Shown piece after piece: positions 47,602-58,330 of a stretch of DNA of 64,000 bases. The notes beneath the pieces were generated by a model. It searched no databases. It was given only the letters and a program-made list of their open reading frames with translations, and was not told the origin of the DNA. The stretch lies in assembly GCA_027886185.1 (NCBI GenBank), contig WOAB01000103.1:124001-188000 (forward strand), written 5' to 3'. The translations under genes and the position numbers were made by a program. Within the stretch, counting starts at the first letter, position 1; every line of letters begins with the position of its first letter. This DNA comes from Rheum nobile (taxonomy: Eukaryota; Streptophyta; Magnoliopsida; Caryophyllales; Polygonaceae).

Positions 47602-47935
47602 AAGATCGATAATATATATATATCGCTTATGTACGTTGTTGTATCACACGGAAGCAAAGGATTGAATAATTTGTAGGAAACTTGTTAGAAGTTTGTTGAG
47701 ATATATAGCTTGGTCAAGCGATGGATCATTTCCAAGACGTCATATAAATGTACGTGAAATGCAATTTTTTTTGCTATATATAACACATAGTTCTAGTTGA
47801 TGAATACACCGCCAATTGCGGGTTCAACATGCGTTTTTTTAATAGTATTATTCGAAACAATGATGTGGATACAGTGGATTAGTGGCACTGAAATTAGTTA
47901 TAAAGTGGATCATCATTATATTAAGGGGAAACTTT
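47602..47935. other. 3' flank of PIN
   Basis: Presumed 3' untranslated region and downstream spacer; no ORF or repeat seen. Confidence 0.5.
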
Positions 47936-49315
47936 CACTAGTACAAAAGGCTACACACCGCACAATTTAGGAGCGGATTTATACAACTGTGGTAATTAAA
48001 CACATTGCATGGACCCCAGCTTTAGAAATTACCGTGGAACTGTTGGAACCTTGACGTTCCTTCTGGTTTTGATGATGATAAACACCATTAGGTTTTACGT
48101 TTTATTGTTATTCCTATGAGTTTCAGGTTTTATGAAAGGATAAAAGAACAATGAAAAACAGTGAAGAAGAGAAAGCAGAGAAGCACAATGGAACGTTGTG
48201 GAAACAAGGAACAGTTCCTATGCAAACAAGTTGGAAATCTGATAGCACGCGTTTCCTTTACAAGGAAAGTTCTATTTATGGAAACAACGTATCTGTGGAA
48301 CGATGCGGAACGCAGAGAATTGCCAGATGTTCCCAGATTGACTCCATTATACAAGGAAACGAGATTTTAAGTTTTACTTGGAAAAGAAGAGAAAGATAAT
48401 GAGTCTTAGGAAAGTTTATAGATGAAAACTATGTGTTTATGAGCTGAATTGTTTAGTTGGAAAGAAAATCTTTCACCGTTACCTTATATAGCGGGGTTGC
48501 TAACTATTTGATAATTTGGTAAGAGATCTTTTCTACCACTATATATAGATGAGTTTACCTTGGAGAAATGTATCTCAGCTATCCCATTGAAGACTACAAG
48601 AAGCTTATTGTAAAGTTGAGATCGGAGATCCAAGGCAAGGTACGGGTATGTACTTGATTGCTTAGGGTTTTCTTATGTTTTTGTGTTGTTACTAGTTGAT
48701 TGCACTAAAAGTCTAGAAGCCTAGAAACTGTGTGTGAGTAGGTGGAGATAAGACTTGTGAGATTGTACAACTTAGGGTCTTGTTGTGTTATTGTGTCATT
48801 GAGAGTTGATTGCACTCAAAGTCTTATAACCTAGGATATAGGTGGAGAGAAGACTTGTGAGATTATACAATTCTTAATAATATAAGTATACGTTTGGAAA
48901 CTTTGTTGTTATTTTGAATCTTTATTTATTTCCACTGTCCAACACACTACGATTCAACAGGAACAAATGTCTTTTTTCAATTATAAGAACTTTTGCACCG
49001 CGGTTTTGGAAAAATTGATTGTCATATTGCTTCGTTATTTGCACGTTGGTTCGTCGCCATGGTGATAGCACCGACTTCATTCTAACAATATCCTCCTCTC
49101 TGATCTTGCCGCCACCGTCGAATTCTGTTGAAGTTGCTCGAGAGTGCGCTCCATCTACGATCTTTCATGTTGCTCGTCGTTACAAGAGCTTCTCATTGTA
49201 ACAAAACCCTAATTCTCGAATACTTGTACTTTCCAAAAGCACAATTACATTTTATAAGCCGTTATTTGCTTCATAAAAAAATAAAGTTTGCGGGATTCCC
49301 CATTTTATACTAGTG
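47936..49315. mobile_element. Probable CACTA-like element (461 bp after removing the inserted LTR and one target copy)
   Basis: The left end is CACTAGTACAAAAGG (47936) and the right end is TTTTATACTAGTG (49315), an inverted CACTAGTATAAAA. Flanking triplets are TTT and GAG, so no target duplication is visible and one end may be rearranged. The interior is non-coding with GC-rich ACCGC/GCGG words near both ends. Confidence 0.5.
48041..48959. mobile_element. Solo LTR, 919 bp, with target duplication GGAAC
   Basis: Begins TGTTGGAACC and ends ATTCAACA (TG...CA); GGAAC lies at 48036-48040 and 48960-48964. There is no primer site or coding region. The short plus-strand ORFs at 48151-48399 lie inside the LTR and are not genes. 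Confidence 0.9.
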
Positions 49316-49529
49316 GAGTATTATAAGTGGCATCTCCTCCTATCCTTTGTGATAAGTGCATAGAACATAATTTTTCCACCCTTCACTCTGATTCGGAATC
49401 GGACATATTGTTAGCTTCATGATCCATTTTTTTGGTTTAAGAAGGAACCATACATCTTTTTATCTCTTTTTATAACATTATCAAACTCGTATAATCTTTG
49501 TTGTTGATGGGTTTGTACATGGTTGTGTT
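49316..49529. other. Intergenic spacer
   Basis: No feature recognised. Confidence 0.5.
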
Positions 49530-49892
49530 TGTCAAGATCGACAATGGGCCTAGATGGAGGGTCCAGATATAAGCCCAAAAGGATTTTATCCTAAAATCAA
49601 TTGACAATAGGGGGAGAGAGCCTCTGTCTTTTATACCAGGCAAGGGAGCCACATCCTTCCAATGTGAGACTCCAACACACCCCCGCAAGTGTGACGGGCT
49701 CAGCTCCCGTCAACACTTGGCCCACTAACCAGGCTCTGATACCATATCAAGATCGACAATGGGCCTAGACGGGGGGTCCAGATATAAGCCCAAAGAGATT
49801 CCACCCTAAAACCAACTGGCAATAGGGGGAGAGAGCCTCTGTCTTATATACTAGGCAAGGGAGCCACATCCTTCCGATGTGGGACTCCAACA
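49530..49892 (-). mobile_element. TRIM retrotransposon (363 bp)
   Basis: Two 148-bp terminal repeats, 49530-49677 and 49745-49892, about 90% identical. In minus sense they begin TGTTGGAGTC and end GATCTTGACA or GATCTTGATA. The 67-bp interior holds only a primer site (minus sense TGGTATCAGAGCC, at 49732-49744) directly beside the right LTR and a purine tract GCGGGGGTG (49678-49686) beside the left LTR. That is the complete anatomy of a terminal-repeat retrotransposon in miniature. Flanks GTGTT and ACGTT match at only three of five bases. Confidence 0.9.
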
Positions 49893-51382
49893 ACGTTCGT
49901 ATCAAAAGTCAAGAGATTAAGGTAATTAACTTTATTTTCTTATCAAAAGTAGTTTACATGAATGCGTCTAGGTTTCAATTCTTAAATTATATGAAATTTT
50001 ATTACAATTACGTGTGAATGTCGACGGAAGTATCCGTTGAAGGTGTGGTTACCTGTTTTATCCGTCGGTATGAATGAGTCGTCGACATACCGACGAATAT
50101 AGACATTGGAAATATAACACAAGAAATTTGACATATACGGACAGGCTAATGCCGACGTAATCACCCGTTGGAGAATTTTACTAACGGGCACATCTGTCGG
50201 CATACATGACTCGTCGACATGCCGACGGACAAGGACTCCGGTACTAGACGGGTGTGACTTATTGGAAACTGTCGGTCGGTAAAAGAAAATTTTCAAATAA
50301 AATTGAATTACCAAATCTCATATTTGATATCTTTCAACGTACCAACGTTAATTAGAGATTGAAGTTGAGATATTTTTGCACAATTGGTTTATTTTAATTA
50401 TAATATTTATGGACAATAAATAGATGAATTGGATTAGGCTTCAATTGGTTTATTTTAATTATAATATTTATTTTAATAATAATGCAAGGAAAGATATGAA
50501 GTTATATTTATTTTAAAATAGACTGATGGATATGCGTCCAATCTTGGTCGATGTGTACAATCAGATGAGTACAAGTTATGTTCAATTTAACACTAATATT
50601 AGTAAAAAAACTAGATTAGTTATGTTTAATAAATTTAAGACTTTCTTATTAGAAAAAAAACCTATTTTATAATCTAATTCTAAAAAAATGTTATAGGTGA
50701 ATATATATCATTATAATTTTGCTTAATAATATAGACTAGTTAAATATGAAAATATTTCATAATTTATACTAATAAAGTAATTTGAATTCAACCAAAATAA
50801 AAAACCTTTAGAAATAAGGAATAACAAAAAATATGGGAAGAAAATGGATAAGGGGGTGGGATGGGTAAAAAAATGGAAGATGATTGTAAATGGCAAGAAT
50901 CAAACACCGAACTTCATGGTTTCAAAACGGGCTTAAAGCCACTGGGCCTAAAGCCAACTGGGCTATGTAGTAGTCTTGTTTACTTTGTGAGAGAATTTTG
51001 GGCCCATTGGCCTTTTAAGAGTTTTTAATTAATAAAATTACCCCTATTAGTTTTTATGTATTTTTTCTACCCCCTACTAGTTTTTTTTTTTTCTCTCTTC
51101 TTTGTTTTTTTTCTCTCTAAAATATTGTTTTTTGGGGTTTAGGGTTTAAGGGGTAGGGTTTAGGGGATAGGGAGTAGGGTTTAGGGAGAGGGGTCCATTT
51201 TTGCTAAGGGTCCATTAGTTTAAAAAAAGGTTTGTCAAATGGTCATTTACCTAACTCACCGTACTTTGTGAACTACAATTTTAATATAAATCCAAGGATA
51301 GCGTCAAAACGACACCGTTGCTTAAATTGTACGGGCTCTTGCAGATTAATGAATTTGGTGGGTAGAGTGCAATGTCCAACAT
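49893..51382. other. Intergenic region with short repeats, no gene
   Basis: Holds two related imperfect palindromes at about 50072-50110 and 50188-50225, AT-rich spacer, a T-rich tract, and telomere-like repeats at 51125-51195. ORFs here are short and unsupported. Confidence 0.6.
51125..51195. repeat. Degenerate interstitial telomere-like repeat
   Basis: Several GGTTTAGGG-like words (plant telomere unit TTTAGGG) interspersed with GGGGTAGGG and GGGATAGGG variants over about 70 bp. Confidence 0.65.
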
Positions 51383-51888
51383 TGTAAGTGATGTGACCGA
51401 TCCTCGTGAGGCAAGACCGACTAGGTGCGGATCGTTGTTCTTCCCAAGCAAGCACTCGTTCTTTGCGTTCTTCGTGAACTCTTTCGAGGAAACACTGTTA
51501 TGTTTCCTTTTCTTGAGTTTGGCGGATCAAACTCTGGTGGCGGATGGGTGGAGAAGCTCAACGTGATGAACACTCTAGGTGGTGGAAGGAGATCAACGTG
51601 ATGGCTCCTTAGAGATCTTCGAACTCGACTAACCCGATTTGGGGGAAGCCAAGAGATAAACTAGGAGTGACTCTCAACTATGTTTATCAAAATTCAACTT
51701 GAAGATTACAATGAGAGTTCATGGGTATATATATAAAAAACAAGGGAAAACTAGGGTTTTACAAAGAAACCCTAATGGGCTTGGGCCAAAGACAACAATG
51801 CCCAATCCGTTACATCATCTTAAAATAGAACAACAAATCAAATCTAGCAAAGCTATAAATAGTAAGCGGGCCCAGGGCGGAATCGTCA
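51383..51888 (-). repeat. Probable 3' LTR of gypsy B (506 bp)
   Basis: Minus sense starts TGACGATTCC after a purine-rich CGGGGGTTATC and ends CACTTACA. A TATA box (TTTATATATATA, minus sense) lies at about 51728-51745. The partner LTR is missing, so the ends rest on TG...CA and the purine tract only. Confidence 0.5.
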
Positions 51889-52036
51889 GATAACCCCCGA
51901 ATAACCAAGGGTCAAGAGAGTAACCCACGAACGACTTGGCTCGGACCCGAAGCTTGCACACATGCGGGTGACTAGAGATTGAGTAGCTCTGGCAACGCTT
52001 CTAGCACGAGCCTTAGTCACCGGCCCATCGGGACGC

Positions 52037-54642
52037 TGTAACACCCCCCAAATCGTAACCCATTTGGAAAGGTATTACCGCCAGTGACCTCGGTTTCCAC
52101 ACCGAAGACCCCAGGCTTTACCGGTTTAAATACAAATCATAAACAACAATCATGATGTAAACACCAAAATCTTTGGTTGAAACATATGTCTGGGGATTAC
52201 ATCCCAATCCCCATAGGACAAAACAGAGTAATCAACGGAAGTCTTTGCAAAGTATAAATACAAGGGTCTTGATCGTAATGATCACCCGCCAAGGATCACA
52301 ACCTGGTAAATCCATTAAAACACCGTTTGCTTTTATAGTCGTTCTAGCCTTTGTTTCTCGGATTCTTATCTGATGTGCCGAATCGAACGGATGACACCAG
52401 CCAACCATGCAGAGAACAATTACGGTTGGTTAGTCTAATGAAAGACTATGCAAGGGTACAAAGCAGAGTGGTTCGAAGTACTCGTATTAGGTTAGACTCA
52501 TCGCTCCTCGAATCAAAACCGATAACGATAGTCAACCACCATACTCTACTGAAACATATGAAGAGGCATGATCAAGAGAAGATTCTGAAAGACCAAGTCT
52601 TACATCAATCAACCCAAAAGAAGACTCCAATGAATTGAGTCTTATCGGAAGCATGACAATGTTGGGGAACATTAATTAATTATACAAGCGTTCAAAAACG
52701 ACTTGATGTTTCGGTTCACAACCAACCTCACCGCTTAACGCGAATCCATATTGGAAAGAGAACGGTACTCTGATCAAATTCAAGACGAGCTTTCCTAGCT
52801 GCACTACTCCTTAGCTGCACTACTCGTCTGAGGTTTATTAATCATGTGCTACGACGGCACTTATCTTATTTAATTCCAAAACGCGCATCGCGTTACAAGC
52901 TTTTAAATATATGTTTCACCATGAGGGACATATATTGAGTATATGTTTCGCCATGAGGGACATATATGACATATGTTTCGCCATGAGGGACATACTCCTA
53001 AAGGGACGTATCCCAAGATTTGTAGCATCAGTTAAGTGCCACCATCTCTATACCCGAGTATAGAGATCGGTCATGACCCACCAAATGGTTTTTGGGTTTA
53101 TCACCCTTTGCACCATTAATCATTATTAAGAAACGACTGGACCTCGAATAGTCCATCGCTCCTACGAATACTCGTGCTAACTAAATAGTCCAACACAGTA
53201 ATAATCATATCAAAGCCCTCCGGGCCATCATCATAATAAAATAGATATTCATAATAGCGTTATTCTAACAGATATACAACCTATTATAATATCATATTCT
53301 TTTCACATCCTTGCCCTCCCGGCAATTATCATAAAATATAGATCTATAATAGCGTTGCTCTAACAGACATACAACCTATTATAATATCATATTTTAATCC
53401 ATATCATTTATCAAAACTGTTCCCAACAAAACAGTAAATCATTCCAAATTAATTAACAATCAAACCATTGATAATTAATGGAAGTATGGAATGATAAGCA
53501 AGAGCGAACCGCCACTTGCCTGGAGTAGATTCGGCGATGAATCTAGACGAGACGACTACTGAAGATATCCTTTCCGAGGATATGGCCTAAGCTTCAGATA
53601 GCTCCAACGGATTACGAGTCCACACGCGATCCAGCATATGACATATTAATTAATCTCAATTAATTTGTCTAGACGAACTCAAGGAATTAAATTCAATAAA
53701 TTCTTATGATCTTAAATCCTAAGAATATTGATTGAATTTTCCTAAAGACAGATACAGATGAAAGGGAGTCGGAGTTATACCGCTCGAATAATTTCGGGTT
53801 GAATCTGGACTAGAAGCTTAAATGGGCTTCAGCCCAACAGAACTTAATTAAGTGGGATGGGGCCCACTTGTCATCTTCTACCCCAATCTCCCCCGAAGCA
53901 CGACAACAGTAACTCGACCACAACGACAACAATGGAGGCGGGGAATCTTGCCGGGCTTTCACCGCCTCGTCGCCGGGGAGGGAGTTTAGCAGGGCGGCGG
54001 TGGCGCGCAGCAACAACAACAAGCACGGCGAAACGGCGGCACCGTAGCACAAAGGCGCCCTCGTCGGTGGTTCGCCGGAAGAAATTGGCGGAGCAGGGGG
54101 AGCTCACGACGCCGGCGGAAATGAAAGCGGCTCGTCGGAGGCGAAGGGGACGACGCCGGGAAAGAGCTGAACGAGCTCGGGAACGGGAGTGGTTGCCGGC
54201 GGATTTGAACGAGAGGAGATCGGAACAAGGGAGATCGAACGGGAGAGGTGTATTTTCAGCTTCTCCAGCGAGCTTCTTATATAGCTCTAGGAGGATCATC
54301 CTTGTAACCCGAGAGGAGGCGTGCCCAACCAAGCCCTCGACAGGTGCCCCAAATTCTGAGGATGGCGTGGACACACGCAGGAGTGACACCGAGCCTGGCC
54401 TGAAAAACTTTTTGGGGAAATTATTTTGGTATGGGTTTTTAACCCCGGAAATTATATATTTGTGTCCAAACAAATATTCTAAATTCCGAAAATACATCGA
54501 ATGTATTTTATACCACTCAAGGAATTATTTCGGATATCATGGATGTTACGGAAAATCCGAACTCCACTGAAAGCGAAATAATTATTTAAACGAAGGTTGG
54601 AAAATTACCAAAATGCCCTTACAAAAAGTGAGGGGTATTACA
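52037..54642 (-). mobile_element. Solo LTR, 2606 bp, same family as gypsy A
   Basis: Begins TGTAACACCCC and ends GGGGTATTACA (plus sense), with GACGC at 52032-52036 and 54643-54647. Removing it rejoins the pol tail of gypsy B. In reverse complement it matches the LTR at 1-1824. It contains a tandem triplication of GTTTCGCCATGAGGGACATA near 52912-52993 and a roughly 120-bp duplication near 53240-53400. The GC-rich ORFs at 53857-54570 are inside the LTR and are not genes. Confidence 0.9.
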
Positions 54643-55920
54643 GACGCACCCTAAAGAGGTCCTATTCTTCTCTCGCCATAAGAGGGTAGGGACAGAGTCA
54701 TCATTCTCCCCTTCTTGGCTATGAAGCGTCCTCGCTTTGTCCTCGTCGTACTCGGGGGGAGCATATGGAGAGAGATCGAAAACATTGAAGCTTGGATGGG
54801 CTCCATACTCGGCTGGCAGCTCAAGGCGGTATGCATTGTCACCAAGGTGTTCCAGAATGCAGAATGGTCCATCGCGTCCGGGATCTAACTTGCTGCGGCG
54901 CTTGCTTGGAAAGCGTTCCTTGCGCAGATGGAGCCACACGAAGTCGCCCGACTCAAAGGTGATGATGCGCCGTCCCTTATCTGCTTGGCACTTGTACTGC
55001 TCAGCTCGATTCTCAAGATGCACACGGGTGCGCTCATGGAGGCTCTTGACAAACTCAGTACGGTCAAGACCTGTTGCGCTATCGGCTTTGCGAAGCGGAG
55101 GTGGTGTCAAATCGAGCAGTGTGGCAGGATTGAGACCATAAACGATGTCAATTGGTCGCCGAATGCATGGACCTGTTGTAAGCAAATTCAACAAGGGGCA
55201 CACAATCTTCCTACGTGCAAATGTTATCTTTCAACATAGTGTGCAATAAGGTGCCAAGAGTACGGTTGGTCCTTTCAGTTTGACCATCTGTCTGGGGGTG
55301 GCAACTAGTGGAGAAAAGAAGGCGCGTCCCCAATTTGGACCAAATAGTCTTCCAAAAGTGACTCACAAACTTAGCATTGCGATCCGATACAATGCTACGA
55401 GGAATACCATGTAGCTTGACTACATGCTCAAAGAACAAAGTGGCAACCTCCTGAGCATTGTTGGTCATCTTGTATGCAATAAAGTGGGCCATTTTGGAAA
55501 ATCTATCCACAACAACAAAAATTGAGTCCTTCCCCTTCTTAGACAAGGGCAACTCCATTATGAAGTCCACAGAAATGTCCTCCCAAGGGGCTGCCGGAAT
55601 TGGCAAAGGGGTATACAAGCCAAAGGGACTCGACTTGCTTTTGGCCTTATGGCATGTCACATAGCTATTGTAGAACTTGGTGACATGGTCAAGCATTTTG
55701 GGCTAAAATAAGTGCTCCTTGAGCGCGGCCAAGGTCTTGGCTATGCCGAAGTGGCCACGCCCTTTCGTGGGCTTCTTGGATAAGAAGTCTACGAATGGAG
55801 GTGTCGGGTATGCACAATTTGCCAACTTTTTTACAAAAAACCATTGTCCACATAAAATCCCTCAGATTCCCCCTTTTGTATGCATAAGTAAAAGATTGCA
55901 CCAAAGAAAGCATCTTGTGC
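54643..55920 (-). pseudogene. Integrase and pol C-terminus of gypsy B
   Basis: Minus sense: the zinc-binding part ends with YVTCHKAKS; the core has VDFIMELPLS (first Asp), VSDRNAKF (second Asp) and HPQTDGQTERTNRTL (Glu), so the three catalytic residues are all readable. The C-terminal part has SGDFVWLHLRKERFP, GPFCILEHLGDNAY and HPSFNVFDLSPY. Stops near 55705 and a frame change near 55205 disrupt it. I see no chromodomain. The tail continues beyond the nested solo LTR at 52031-51940. Confidence 0.88.
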
Positions 55921-57864
55921 TTACAATTCCTTAATAAGAGAGAACCCAAGGATATTGGCATCAAGTTGGGAGAAAAGAGTGTACCTCCGAGACAAAGTGT
56001 TGGCAACCACATTGTCCTTGCCCTTCTTGTACTTCACCACATAGGGAAAGGTCTCCATGAATTCAACGCATCGGGCGTGGCGCCGGCCGAGATGCACTTG
56101 GCTCTTCAAATACATGAGAGCCTCATGGTCGGAATGGATCACAAACTCCTTTGACCAAAGGTAATGTTGCCATGTCTTCAAGACCCGAATCAAGGCGTAG
56201 AGCTCCTTGTCATACGTCAGGTAATTGAGAGTGGCACCGGTGAGCTTCTCGCTGAAGTACGCGATAAGGCGTCGGTCTTGGAGAAGTACACTACCTATGT
56301 CGTGGTTAGAGGCATCACATTCCACCTCAAAGGTTTTGGAAAAATCGGACAGCTGGAGCAATTGAGCGTTGCATAAGCGATCCTTGAGTGTAGTGAATGT
56401 CGCCTCGTGCGCATCACTCCACTCCATTATAGCTCCCTTCTTGGTCAACTCATGCAGCGGCGCGGAAATTGTGCTGAAATCCCATACAAAACGCCGATAG
56501 AACCCATCTAAGCCAAGGAAAGAACGGACCATGGTGGCCGTTGTTGGCTGAGGCCACTCACGAATGGTGCGCACCTTCTCTTCATCGATGCGCAAGTCGT
56601 CTCGTCCCACCACGAATCCAAGAAAGACAGTGAAAGGGGCACAAAAAGAGAATTTGGAAAGGTTAGCAAATAATTTCTCCTTTCGGAGGCATTCGAGCAC
56701 AGACCTGAGATGGCTAACATGTTCATCCAAATTCTTGCTGTAGATCAGGATGTCGTCAAAGTAGACGACCATAAACTTGCCTAAGTAAGCCCGAAGAACA
56801 TGGTTCATGAGGCGCATGAAGATGCTTGGGGCATTGGTGAGGCCGAAAGGCATCACGAGCCACTCATAGAGGCCGTACTTGGTCTTGAAGGTCGTCTTCC
56901 ACTCGTCGCCCTCCTTCATGCGGATCTGGTGATAGCCACTTTTAAGATCAAACTTAGAGAACAAAGGGGCGCCATGAAGCTCATCAAGCATGTCGTCAAG
57001 GCGAGGGATTGGGTGGCGGTACTTGACCGTGATTTGGTTGATGGCTCGGCAACCTACACACATTCGCCAAGAGCCATCTTTCTTGGGCACAAGGATGACG
57101 GGCACAACACAAGGACTAAGGCTCTCACGGACATATCCCTTGTCCATGAATTATTGAACTTGATGTTGGAGTTCCTTAGTCTCTTCGGGACTAGCACGGT
57201 ACGGGGCCCGATTTGGCAAGGAGGCGCCCGACACAAAATCGATTTGATGCTCGATTCCGCGCACCGGGGGCAAGCCAGTGGGAAGCTCATCAGGCATAAA
57301 ATATAAAAACTCATGCATCAAGGAAGCAACCGCATGGGGTAACTCTAACAAATCATTATTGACAATAATGCAAGGGGTAGGTACTAGGAGAAAGCATGGA
57401 CGACGACCGTGCAAGATGGGTGTCATGTGACGTTGGCGAGCCATGAGGAGTCGGGGTTCGCAATATCCCTTGATGGGTGCCGAAGATGATGAGGCACTGG
57501 GGGATGAGCCAAAAAGAGTGGCCGAAGACATCTTGGCCTTAGCCGGAGGATGGCCTAGGCGTTGTGGTATAGCGGTATCACGACCTGAAGTGCTCTTGCC
57601 CTTGGCGCTCTTGAGCGCCTTCACACGGTTGCGGTTCACTTGGTCTTGTAAAATCTCCTTCGGGGACATCGGAAGGAGAGTCACCTTCTTTGAATTGTGC
57701 ATGAACACACATGTATTAAGAAACCCATCATGGAAAGCCCTCTTGTCAAATTGCCAAGGACGACCCAAGAGGAGGTGGGTGGCATCCATAGAAATCACAT
57801 CACATAGCACCTTGTCTTGGTAGTATCCAATGGAGAAATCGATGAGGCACTGTCGATGTACCAT
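55921..57864 (-). pseudogene. Protease C-terminal part, RT and RNase H of gypsy B
   Basis: 57864-57700 holds the end of the retropepsin region (VISMDATHLLLGRPW). A linker follows with PPVRGIEHQIDF, then a TAA at about 57151 in frame with RT. RT (about 57140-56620) has KKDGSWRMC, YRHPIPRLDD, SKFDLKSGYHQIR and YFDDILIYS. RNase H (about 56400-55980) has ECDASNHDIG and IHSDHEALMYL. The 408-codon RT-RNase H block is the longest intact frame in this element. Confidence 0.92.
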
Positions 57865-57891
57865 AGCGTTGCCTTTTCCCTCGGAAATCCA

Positions 57892-58330
57892 CTAGAGGCT
57901 ATATGGATGTGGGTGAGGAGTGGTAGCTAGATTGAGGTGCTTGATCACCTTCTCATTCACGATGTTACAACAACTCCCACCATCAATGATGACGCTCAAC
58001 GAGGAAGTTTGGACCAAGCAACGAGTATGAAAGAGATTTTCTCGTTGGTCCAAAAGGGTGCCCTTCTTGGCGGTGAGGACACGACGAGTCACAAAGCTCA
58101 AAGGGGTGCCATCAGCCTCGTCAATAGCGCCATAAAAAATACACCTCATCGCCGGCCTCATAGGCAGCGTCAACATGGTGTTCGGCCTCGTTGGCCTTAA
58201 CTCATCATCAAAGGACTCATAACCAAACTGAGCTGTAAAGAGTACCTTTTTGTTTTTCGTGCAATCTCGTTGCACATGTCGTCGACCTTGGCACTTGAAG
58301 CAGACCCGATCACGGGCACACTCCTCAGAA
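57892..58330 (-). pseudogene. Zinc knuckle and protease active-site region of gypsy B
   Basis: Minus sense: the CCHC knuckle CFKCQGRRHVQRDC (about 58295-58254), then about 75 codons later VIIDGGSCCNIVN (about 57995), the DGG-type protease motif normal for this chromovirus group. A stop at about 57892 ends the frame before it continues at 57864. Confidence 0.8.

Noticed and set aside
48151..48399. 82-codon and 69-codon plus-strand ORFs
   Set aside because: Contained in a solo LTR with clear target duplication; no motif and no splice context.
53857..54570. 237-codon plus-strand ORF and 208-codon minus-strand ORF
   Set aside because: Both lie inside the 2606-bp solo LTR in a GC-rich part, have low-complexity Arg/Ser composition and match no domain.
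57443..57823. Plus-strand 126-codon ORF and similar plus-strand ORFs through 54700-59500
   Set aside because: Antisense shadows of the minus-strand gypsy B polyprotein, which carries the recognisable domains.
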